Positions 37,354 through 45,217 of a stretch of 64,000 bases of DNA are shown here, piece by piece. The notes below the pieces were generated by a model, which saw only the letters and a list, made by a program, of their open reading frames with translations, was not told where the DNA came from and made no database searches. The DNA is taken from contig CBDDGQ010000006.1 in the NCBI GenBank assembly GCA_965227945.1, positions 2,356,001 through 2,420,000 of the forward strand, given 5' to 3'. The translations under genes were made by a program, and so were the position numbers. The stretch's first letter is position 1, and the number at the start of each line of letters is the position of its first letter. Origin of the DNA: Azorhizobium sp965227945 (GTDB lineage: Bacteria > Pseudomonadota > Alphaproteobacteria > Rhizobiales > Xanthobacteraceae).

Positions 37354-37718
37354 CACCAACTCCGTCCGACCCGCCGCAAGGGCGGGGAGTGTCACCGAGT
37401 GTCGACCATGTCCGCGCGGTGGCTCCGGGCGCCAGCTTATGCCTCAACTGCGACTGAAATCCCAGCAGATGCAGCGTCCGCCCGTCGCCGTCCGCGCGGC
37501 GCGTCGTCCTGTCCTGATCGTGTCGACCCTTGACCGCCGCCCATCCGGGCGCGCGATCCCATGAGCCTCTGGCGTTTCCGCCGTTCAATGCCAACCTATA
37601 TAAGAACCTCGAAGCGGCGCGGCAATTGCGCGGTACGCGGAACGGTCGTGTTGCGAACGCAGGTCGCCCGCGGTGCCGCCTCTCGGAGGCCGCTTGCGGC
37701 GGCCGATGGAAGAGATCG

Positions 37719-38174
37719 ATGATCAACGATGTCTATAATGCCCGGATTCTGGCCCTCGCCGCGGAGATTCCCCGGCTCGGCCGGCTGCCGGATGCCCAGG
37801 CCAGTGCCACCGCCCATTCCCGTCTGTGCGGCTCCACGGTGACCGTGGACCTGAAGATGGACGGGGACGTGGTGACCGATTTCGCCCATGAGGTGCGCGC
37901 CTGCGCCCTCGGGCAGGCGTCCTCCTCGATCATGGCCAGCCATGTGGTGGGCGCCACCGCGCAGGAATTGCGCGACGTGCGCGAGCGCATGCGGGCCATG
38001 CTGAAGGACAACGGCCCGTCCCCTGACGGGCGGTGGGCGGCGCTGGAAGTGCTCGAGCCGGTGCGCGACTACAAGGCGCGGCATCCCTCCACGCTGCTCA
38101 CCTTCGATGCGGTGGTGGATGCCATCGGCCAGATCGAAAAGGCCCGCGCGGATGAGGCGCAGGCCGCCGGCTGA
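37719..38174 (+). CDS. NifU/IscU-like iron-sulfur cluster assembly scaffold
   Basis: The 151-residue protein resembles the NifU N-terminal/IscU fold. The three cluster ligands of the family correspond to SRLCGSTVTVDL, RACALGQASSSIMASHVVG and a later position; only two Cys are evident and the third is not, so cluster binding may differ from IscU. The ATG at 37719 has GGAAGAG upstream. Neighbours folE, hisI and yidD match the common arrangement for this protein. Confidence 0.85.
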   Translation: MINDVYNARILALAAEIPRLGRLPDAQASATAHSRLCGSTVTVDLKMDGDVVTDFAHEVRACALGQASSSIMASHVVGATAQELRDVRERMRAMLKDNGPSPDGRWAALEVLEPVRDYKARHPSTLLTFDAVVDAIGQIEKARADEAQAAG

Positions 38175-38186
38175 GGACCTGTCCGC

Positions 38187-39056
38187 TCAGCGCGCCGGCG
38201 CGGCGGCGGCGGGCAGGGGGACCGCGGGGGCGGCGGGGACCGCCGGTGCCGGGGCGCCTGCGACTGGCGCTGGGGCGTCTGGCAAGGCGCCGGGCGCGAG
38301 CGGCGGCAGGCCGAGGGCGGTGCGCACTTCCACGGCAGCGCGGGCGAGATCAGCCTGAAGGGCCGGGCTGCGGAGCAATTCAGCGCCCAGCACGCTGCCG
38401 GTGATGCGCCCGGCCTCCACGTCGCTGGGATAGTGCACGCCGCCGATCAGCCGCTGAATGCCGAATTGGCGTCCGCGCTCGAAGATGGCGGTGGCTTTCT
38501 CGGGCACGATGTCCGCCAGCAGGATGGCGATGACCATGCCATAGGTGGCGTGGCCGCTCGGATAGGAGGCGGTATTTTCCGCCGGGAGCGCCAGATGGAT
38601 CTCCGGATTGGCCAGATAGGGCCGCTCGCGGTGCCAGTATTGCTTCGCGGCGGTGACCAGTTCATAGGCCTCGGTCCAGGCGCGGTCGATCACCGCATTG
38701 GCGATGGGCGCGGCGGATTTGGACAGGTCGGTGCCCACGACGTCCGAAAATCGACCGATATTGCGGGCCACGTCGGCGCGGGCCTGCTCGATCTGCTGCG
38801 GCGTGCGGGCGGCCTGGTAGGCCAGCAGAATGCGGTAATCCTCCGCTGTGGTGGCGGAGCCCGGCGCGGGGGCCGGCGCCAGCACCTTGATGAGGTCCAC
38901 CTGGCCGGGGCGCACATAAAGCGGCTCCTCGGCCCGCGCCGGCGGCAGACCGACGGCCAGGAGGGCCGCCACCAGGAGACCGGCCAGCCAGGGCTGGGGG
39001 GATTGGCGGCGGGCTGAGGGGCGAGGCGACTGGCGGAGGACGGGCGGGACGGGCAT
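38187..39056 (-). CDS. Exported PAP2 family acid phosphatase
   Basis: The 289-residue product has a signal peptide ending near ARAEEP and the PAP2 / class A acid phosphatase motifs: KQYWHRERP (KxxxxxxRP), SYPSGHATYG (PSGH), and GGVHYPSDVEAGR (the third-motif His and Asp). The C terminus is a Pro/Ala-rich tail. A periplasmic phosphatase is inferred. It converges with the NifU-like gene, 12 bases apart, and its 5' end lies next to yidD. Start at 39056; an upstream ATG at 39098 would overlap yidD's start. Confidence 0.9.
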   Translation of the reverse strand: MPVPPVLRQSPRPSARRQSPQPWLAGLLVAALLAVGLPPARAEEPLYVRPGQVDLIKVLAPAPAPGSATTAEDYRILLAYQAARTPQQIEQARADVARNIGRFSDVVGTDLSKSAAPIANAVIDRAWTEAYELVTAAKQYWHRERPYLANPEIHLALPAENTASYPSGHATYGMVIAILLADIVPEKATAIFERGRQFGIQRLIGGVHYPSDVEAGRITGSVLGAELLRSPALQADLARAAVEVRTALGLPPLAPGALPDAPAPVAGAPAPAVPAAPAVPLPAAAAPAR

Positions 39057-39096
39057 GGCAGGACCGGGCGAAACAGAGGATGAGCAAAGAGGTATC

Positions 39097-39483
39097 ATGT
39101 CGATGCGCTGGTTTCGACACGGCAACGGGCGGTCATCCTCCGTTCTTTTCGGTCCGGACCGCCGTCTGCGCCGCGCCGTGGCCGCCGTGCCACGGCTGAT
39201 GCTGCGTGCCCCCATCCTCCTCTATCGCTATACGCTGTCGTCCTTTCTAGGCCGGCAATGCCGCTATCTGCCCACCTGCTCGGCCTATGCGGACGAGGCC
39301 ATCGCGCGCCATGGGGCCTGGGCGGGCGGCTGGATGGCGGCCGCGCGCCTGTGCCGCTGCCACCCGTGGGGCGGGCATGGCTTCGACCCCGTGCCCCAGT
39401 GCCTGCCGGCGCAGGGCCGGTGGGATCGGCCCTGGCGCTATGGGCTGTGGCGTCAGCGGCCGCCGGCGGATGCGCCGCCATAG
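39097..39483 (+). CDS. yidD: Membrane protein insertion efficiency factor YidD
   Basis: The 128-residue YidD has the conserved LLYRYTLSSFLGRQCRYLPTC-type core (YRYTLSSFLG, CRYLPTCSAYADEA), ARLCRCHPWGGHGFDPVP, and two basic ends. It assists YidC-dependent insertion at the inner membrane. The ATG at 39097 follows AAAGAGG. Its last 31 bases overlap the end of the convergent membrane patatin-like gene. Confidence 0.95.
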   Translation: MSMRWFRHGNGRSSSVLFGPDRRLRRAVAAVPRLMLRAPILLYRYTLSSFLGRQCRYLPTCSAYADEAIARHGAWAGGWMAAARLCRCHPWGGHGFDPVPQCLPAQGRWDRPWRYGLWRQRPPADAPP

Positions 39484-42134
39484 CAGGCCCCAGACCGGGT
39501 CTGCAGGGCCGTCCAGGTGGCGGCGATGGCGGCGTCATTGTTGCAGTTGTTGGCCGTGTTGGCTTCCAGTTGCTGGTGCAGATTGATCTGCACCGGCTTG
39601 GATAGCCACCAGCTCATGGACACCTGGCGCAAGTCCTCGGTCCTTGGCACGGCATCTTCCGACAGATCGTCGGGAACGGCACAGGCGCCATTGATGGGCT
39701 GCTTGCCTTCAAATGCCGGCCGCCCGAAGGTGCGCGTCTGCGGCCAGACCTGGACCAGGGCGACGTGGGTCGGGCACGGCGTGGGCAGGGGGACGGCGGA
39801 GCGCTCCGATGCCGGCGGGGCGGGGCGGGGCGTGTTGGTGGCCGCCCGCGTCGGGCGCCGGTCCTTGTTGGCGGCAGGATAATGGCCGTTCGACCATCGC
39901 AGGAGATCCGCCACCGCAAGCCGGCCTCGCCCGCTGCGCACTTGGCCGATGGTGGCGAGTGGGCCGGTGATATCGGTGAAGAAGGGGGCATCGGGAATGT
40001 CTGCCACCAGGGCACCACTGACCCCGGCCTTGTTGCCGAGGGCGGTGCTTTCCGGATCGTTCGAGATCACGAGGAAGAAGGGGGCGAGCTGCGGTTCCAA
40101 GGCCACCATGGCCTCGGCCAGTTCCAGGGCACTCAAGGCCCCGAAATTCTCGAAATAGCCGCCGTCCACGACGCGATCGACAATGTTGCCATTGGGGTCC
40201 GGAATCGCCCCGGGCGGAGAGAGGATGGGAAAGCGCGCCGAGTTGGTGGCTGCGGTGCTCAGACGCAGATCCCGGTGGCGGGAGCGCTTGATGAGCGCCT
40301 GGAAATCCAGGCTCTGGCGGAACACAGGCTGGCATTGCGGCCCCAGCACGCCGGTGCAAGCCGCCGCGTCCTCTCTTCGGCTGTAGAATGGCAATAGATC
40401 GGAACTGATGATGCGCTGCCCTGTGGCCACCGATGTGCCATTGAGCACCAGCAGCGGCACCCATTGGCTGCTGCGCAAGGTGGACATGTACAAGCGATGC
40501 TCCAGGCCGGGGTCCTCCTGGCCTCTGCCGGAATAGCCCCTGGTGCTGACGAACCATTTTTGCCACGCCTCTTCCAGAAGCGCGGCGCGGTCGTCCCGGA
40601 TCCATCCGCCCACCACCGGCAGAGCCTTGGCCCAGTCATGGAAGGCGAGGCCAAAGAAGGTGGGGGTGAGATAATCTCCCGCGGTGAGGGCCTCCAGGCA
40701 GTCCTGGGTGGTGGTGATGGCGCGTCCGTACCAGAAGCGGGTGGCATCGCCGTTACAGGGCAGTGGTCCGTTCTCCTGCGGTCGCTCCGCCAAGGCGGCG
40801 GCCGTCACCACGGCACCGAAGGCCCCACCCGAGACACCGGACAGGGCAAAGAGGCGATTGGCCACGTCGGCGCGGGTCGGGCGCGCGGCGTGGGGCAGTT
40901 GCACAAAGCGATCGTCGTCAGTGGTGGTCGTCGGCCGGCCGGTCTTGTCGTCGAACACGGCGGTGGCGTCGAGAAAGTGACCGATGGTGCTGGCCGTGAA
41001 GAAGCCGGCACGGCTCGCCCCGCCGGCCGCGGCGACGATGATCGGTCGCGGACAATTGCCGCCGTCTCCGGCGCAGGCATTGGCGCTCATCCATTGATCC
41101 AGTGCCATCCTCAGGTCCAGGCGCGGTACGGCGTCAGGCCGCGATATGGCATCGGCGATCCGCACGTCGTGATTGTCCGATGTCCATCCCGCCGCCGCGC
41201 CCAGCCAGGTGGTGAGCGGGGGAATGAGGATCAACACGAGGATCAGGGGCGCCCGACATAGCCGTCCATAGTGGCCGACGATGGACAGAAGCGGCACCCA
41301 AGCGCCGAGCAGGAGCGGGATGGCCAGCGCCAGTGGCATAAGGCGCGCGAGCCAGAGCGGGTTGATGATCAGAATGACGATGACCACGCCGGCATAGACA
41401 AAGAGGACGAGGCGGCCGGTGGTGCGCATCTCGTTCGTGCCGTCGGCCTTGACGGCGCTATTGAGGCGTAAGACCCGGAAAAATCTTGAACATCTGGGGT
41501 CGAGCCAGCCGTCGAGGTGGCCCAGCAGGCCGCCCTCGACCATCCACCGGCGCGACAGGGTATAAGCGATGAACAGGCCGCTTCCACACGCCATGACCAG
41601 GCACACGGTGAACAGGCGATCGGGCAGCGAACGGTAATCTTCATTGGCCAGTGTGGGCAGATCGCGCACCGCGCACCAAGCGCCGATGGCCAGGGGGCCG
41701 AAGGCGGCGGCACCCAGCAGCCGCGGCATCCAGATTTGCAACAGCCGGGCCCACCAGGCGGCCCAACCTTTTTCGTTCAGGCACGCCATGTAGAAGCTCA
41801 AATACCGGCGGTCGGTATCCAGCAGCAGACGCGCCGCATAGTGCAAAGGTATGGACCAGAAAAAGAACACGGCAAACAGGAGCGAAAGCATTCGCGCATA
41901 GCTGGTCAATTCATCGTCCGGTCCATATCCAACAGCAATATCGATGAGTGTATCCTGCGCCGGTGCCGTAAATCGAAACAGCAGTCCGCCCACCAGAAGG
42001 CTGAGAACCGGTGCGCGCAGGACCCAGAGAACGTAAAATAGGTCGAGACATCGGGTCCAGGTCCAGAAAATGCGATTGCGGAGAGATGTCCAAAAGGTAT
42101 CTCTGCGGCGCGCAGTGAATACATTGTGAGCCAT
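39453..42134 (-). CDS. Large membrane-anchored patatin-like protein
   Basis: 893 residues. The first ~330 hold about eight membrane segments (for example VLSLLVGGLLF, LLSLLFAVFFFW and IVILIINPLWLA). The rest is soluble and carries a patatin-like catalytic set: oxyanion AAAGGASRAGFFTA (GGxxR), nucleophile LSGVSGGAFGAVV (GxSGG), and DGGYFENFGALSA with the catalytic Asp. It is therefore probably a serine acyl hydrolase tethered to the membrane, substrate unknown. The ATG at 42134 follows GGGGGGTG at seven bases. The C terminus overlaps yidD by 31 bases. Much longer than stand-alone patatins. Confidence 0.82.
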   Translation of the reverse strand: MAHNVFTARRRDTFWTSLRNRIFWTWTRCLDLFYVLWVLRAPVLSLLVGGLLFRFTAPAQDTLIDIAVGYGPDDELTSYARMLSLLFAVFFFWSIPLHYAARLLLDTDRRYLSFYMACLNEKGWAAWWARLLQIWMPRLLGAAAFGPLAIGAWCAVRDLPTLANEDYRSLPDRLFTVCLVMACGSGLFIAYTLSRRWMVEGGLLGHLDGWLDPRCSRFFRVLRLNSAVKADGTNEMRTTGRLVLFVYAGVVIVILIINPLWLARLMPLALAIPLLLGAWVPLLSIVGHYGRLCRAPLILVLILIPPLTTWLGAAAGWTSDNHDVRIADAISRPDAVPRLDLRMALDQWMSANACAGDGGNCPRPIIVAAAGGASRAGFFTASTIGHFLDATAVFDDKTGRPTTTTDDDRFVQLPHAARPTRADVANRLFALSGVSGGAFGAVVTAAALAERPQENGPLPCNGDATRFWYGRAITTTQDCLEALTAGDYLTPTFFGLAFHDWAKALPVVGGWIRDDRAALLEEAWQKWFVSTRGYSGRGQEDPGLEHRLYMSTLRSSQWVPLLVLNGTSVATGQRIISSDLLPFYSRREDAAACTGVLGPQCQPVFRQSLDFQALIKRSRHRDLRLSTAATNSARFPILSPPGAIPDPNGNIVDRVVDGGYFENFGALSALELAEAMVALEPQLAPFFLVISNDPESTALGNKAGVSGALVADIPDAPFFTDITGPLATIGQVRSGRGRLAVADLLRWSNGHYPAANKDRRPTRAATNTPRPAPPASERSAVPLPTPCPTHVALVQVWPQTRTFGRPAFEGKQPINGACAVPDDLSEDAVPRTEDLRQVSMSWWLSKPVQINLHQQLEANTANNCNNDAAIAATWTALQTRSGACYGGASAGGR

Positions 42135-42322
42135 TTTATTCACCCCCCGGTGTTGCGCGCAGAATATTACCACTGAGAGGCGCTGGGTCCCAAGGATTCC
42201 AGGCCGGAGCGGTCAGCCCCGCACCGGCTTCAGGCTTTACGTCCCGCGCCCGGCGGCCTAGATGAGCCCCTTCAACAAGAGCCTACCTGCGGGGTGCGCA
42301 GGAGTGGGCAGGAGAAGAAGAC

Positions 42323-44296
42323 ATGCTGACCTTGACCTTTCCCGATGGCGCGCAGCGCGAATATGCCCCCGGCACCCGCGGTGCCGACGTGGCCGCCGCC
42401 ATCTCGAAATCGCTCGCCAAGAAGGCGGTGGCGGTGACCCTCGACGGGGTGCTGACCGACCTGTCCGAGCCCATCACCCAGGATGCCCGCATCGAGATCG
42501 TCACCCGCGACCAGGATCGCGCGCTGGAACTGATCCGGCATGACGCGGCCCATGTGCTGGCGGAGGCGGTGCAGGAGCTGTTTCCCGGCACCCAGGTGAC
42601 CATCGGCCCGGTGATCGAGAACGGCTTCTATTACGATTTCGCCCGCAACGAGCCCTTCACCACCGACGATCTGCCCAAGATCGAGGCCAAGATGAAGGAG
42701 ATCATCGCCCGCGATAAGCCCTTTACCAAGGAGGTGTGGTCGCGCGAGGAGGCCAAGCGGGTGTTCCGCGACAAGGGCGAGGCGTTCAAGGTCGAATTGG
42801 TGGACGCCATCCCCGAGGGCCAGGACCTCAAGATCTACAAGCAGGGCGAGTGGTTCGACCTGTGCCGTGGCCCGCATCTGCCCTCCACCGGCAAGATCGG
42901 CACCGCCTTCAAGCTGATGAAGGTGGCCGGCGCCTATTGGCGCGGCGACAGCAACAACCCCATGCTGACCCGCATCTATGGCACCGCCTGGCACGATCAG
43001 GGTGAGCTGGATGCCTATCTCCACCGCCTGGAAGAAGCGGAAAAGCGCGACCATCGCCGGCTGGGCCGGGAGATGGACCTGTTCCACTTCCAGGAGGAGG
43101 GGCCGGGCACGGTGTTCTGGCATCCCAAGGGCTGGAGCCTGTTCCAGGGCCTCGTGTCCTACATGCGCCGTCGCCTGAAGGGCACCTATGACGAGGTCAA
43201 CGCCCCGCAGGTGCTGGACAAGTCGCTGTGGGAGACCTCCGGCCACTGGGGCTGGTACAAGGAGAACATGTTCAAGGTGCAGTCCGCCGGCGAGGACACC
43301 GGCGACGAGCGGGTGTTCGCGCTCAAGCCCATGAACTGCCCGGGCCATGTGCAGATCTTCAAGCACGGCCTGAAGTCCTACCGTGACCTGCCGCTGCGCA
43401 TGGCCGAGTTCGGCGCGGTGCATCGCTATGAGCCGTCCGGCGCCCTGCATGGCCTGATGCGGGTGCGCGGCTTCACCCAGGACGATGCCCACATCTTCTG
43501 CACCGAGGAGCAGATGGCGGCGGAGTGTCTCAAGATCAACGATCTGATCCTTTCCACGTATGCCGACTTCGGCTTCGACGAGGTGGTCGTGAAGCTCTCC
43601 ACCCGTCCGGAAAAGCGGGTGGGATCGGACGCGGTGTGGGATCATGCCGAAGCGGTCATGACCCGCGTGCTGGAGCAGATCGCCGAACAGTCCGGCGGCA
43701 AGATCAAGACCGGCATCCTGCCGGGCGAAGGCGCCTTCTACGGGCCGAAGTTCGAATACACCTTGTCGGATGCCATCGGCCGGGAATGGCAGTGCGGCAC
43801 CACCCAGGTGGACTTCAACTTGCCGGAGCGCTTCGGCGCCTTCTATGTGGATACGGACGGCCAGAAGAAGACCCCGGTGATGATCCATCGCGCCATCTGC
43901 GGCTCCATGGAGCGCTTCACCGGCATCCTGATCGAGCATTTCGCCGGTCACTTCCCGCTGTGGCTGGCGCCCACCCAGGTGGTGATCGCCACCATCACCC
44001 AGGACGCGGACGTCTATGCCAGCGAAGTGCTGGAACTGGCCCGCGGGCTGGATCTGCGGGCCGATCTCGACCTGCGCAACGAGAAGATCAACTACAAGGT
44101 GCGCGAGCACTCCTTGGCCAAGGTGCCGGTTCTGCTGGTGGCGGGTCGCAAGGAAGCTGCCGAGCGCACGGTCTCCATCCGTCGCCTCGGCAGCCAGGAG
44201 CAGGTGGTGATGCCGCTGGATGCGGCGCTCGCCATGCTCACCGGCGAGGCGGTGCCGCCGGATCTGGTGCGCAAGGCGCTCGCCCGCGCGGCGTGA
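42323..44296 (+). CDS. thrS: Threonyl-tRNA synthetase
   Basis: ThrS charges tRNA-Thr. The 657-residue class II synthetase has a TGS domain, an editing domain (HDAAHVLAEAVQELFPG with the HxxxH site), the catalytic core with MNCPGHVQIF, and motif 3 in HRAICGSMERFTGILIEH, then the anticodon-binding domain ending in LGSQEQVVMPL. GGAGAAGAAG precedes the ATG. A 188-base gap separates it from the divergent patatin gene. Confidence 0.98.
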   Translation: MLTLTFPDGAQREYAPGTRGADVAAAISKSLAKKAVAVTLDGVLTDLSEPITQDARIEIVTRDQDRALELIRHDAAHVLAEAVQELFPGTQVTIGPVIENGFYYDFARNEPFTTDDLPKIEAKMKEIIARDKPFTKEVWSREEAKRVFRDKGEAFKVELVDAIPEGQDLKIYKQGEWFDLCRGPHLPSTGKIGTAFKLMKVAGAYWRGDSNNPMLTRIYGTAWHDQGELDAYLHRLEEAEKRDHRRLGREMDLFHFQEEGPGTVFWHPKGWSLFQGLVSYMRRRLKGTYDEVNAPQVLDKSLWETSGHWGWYKENMFKVQSAGEDTGDERVFALKPMNCPGHVQIFKHGLKSYRDLPLRMAEFGAVHRYEPSGALHGLMRVRGFTQDDAHIFCTEEQMAAECLKINDLILSTYADFGFDEVVVKLSTRPEKRVGSDAVWDHAEAVMTRVLEQIAEQSGGKIKTGILPGEGAFYGPKFEYTLSDAIGREWQCGTTQVDFNLPERFGAFYVDTDGQKKTPVMIHRAICGSMERFTGILIEHFAGHFPLWLAPTQVVIATITQDADVYASEVLELARGLDLRADLDLRNEKINYKVREHSLAKVPVLLVAGRKEAAERTVSIRRLGSQEQVVMPLDAALAMLTGEAVPPDLVRKALARAA

Positions 44297-44368
44297 CTTT
44301 TCCCTGCGGGTCGGTTCAGCCGGCCCGCAGGGGGGCGCTCCTTGCGCAAAGGGCTCAGCCCTCGCGCC

Positions 44369-44842
44369 TCAGTCGCGCAAAGCGGCAAGCCAGCGGTCGC
44401 CGAACAGCATCACCATCACCCCACCTAAGGTGATGGCCGCGCCGATCAGCTTGAGCAAAGTGATCTTGCGCTCCATCAGACCGACGAGACCGAAATGGTC
44501 GATGGTCAAAGAGGTGGCCAGCTGGCCGGCAATCACCAGCGCCAGCAGGCTGGCGAGGCCGATGCGCGGCACCAGATAGACCGCGCCGAACATGTAGGCG
44601 ACGCCCAGGAGACCGCCGGAAAACTTCCAAAGCGGCTGGCCGGGAATGGCCGCCAGGGCGGCCGGGATCCCGCCGCTGGCGATGGCCGCCACCAGCAGGA
44701 TCACCAGCCCCACCAGGAAGGATGACAGCGCGGCCAGCACGACGCTGCTGCCGAAGGCCAGGGCCAGCTGGTTGTTCACCGGGGCCTGCAGCGCGATGCA
44801 GCCGCCGATGGCCAGGGCGCCCAGGAGCTGAAGGATATTCAT
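44369..44842 (-). CDS. DMT family transporter, YdcZ/DUF606 type
   Basis: 157 residues with five membrane segments: ALAIGGCIALQAPVNNQLAL, LSSFLVGLVILLVAAIA, GGLLGVAYMFGAVYLV, and GLASLLALVIAGQLATSLTIDHFG, which is the DUF606 signature. These small proteins often act in pairs; here only one is present. Substrate unknown. The ATG at 44842 has AAGGA upstream; the frame extends 72 bases further. It converges with thrS. Confidence 0.88.
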   Translation of the reverse strand: MNILQLLGALAIGGCIALQAPVNNQLALAFGSSVVLAALSSFLVGLVILLVAAIASGGIPAALAAIPGQPLWKFSGGLLGVAYMFGAVYLVPRIGLASLLALVIAGQLATSLTIDHFGLVGLMERKITLLKLIGAAITLGGVMVMLFGDRWLAALRD

Positions 44843-45217
44843 GACAAGCGGCTCCGTATCGGCGCCAGTCGGTGGTTGGGTCAGCGATCCGGCAGGACAG
44901 GTGCCGTTGCGCACGGCGACTGCGGGTGTCTAGCCCAGCTTGCCCGCCGGCAGAACCCTCTTTGCCGCGACCGATGGGCCTCTCACGCGCCAGCTTGCGG
45001 GGTTGGCCGCCTGTGGGCGTCGACTGCGGCAATCGGCGCGGCGCGGAAGTTGGGCAGTCGAACAGCAGAGCCCCGCTCCGAGCGCCCGCACCAGGGTGCC
45101 ACTTCGCCGTACCCTGATACAATTAAAGAGGGTAATTTTAAATGTAAATCGCTATGGTTGTGTTTGCCGCCTAACGTCAGCCCCGCGTGAATCGCGTGGT
45201 TCGCAGTGGGGGCGATC
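44843..45217. other. Divergent intergenic region upstream of autotransporter gene
   Basis: 375 bases between a YdcZ-like gene and an autotransporter gene reading in opposite directions. It should hold promoters for both. An AT-rich segment at about 45115-45160 is unlike the GC-rich surroundings. I see no RNA gene, and the open frames here have no start signal. Confidence 0.4.

Noticed and set aside
42272..44110. 612-residue frame on the minus strand opposite thrS
   Set aside because: Shadow of thrS; high Gly/His content reflects complementary codons.
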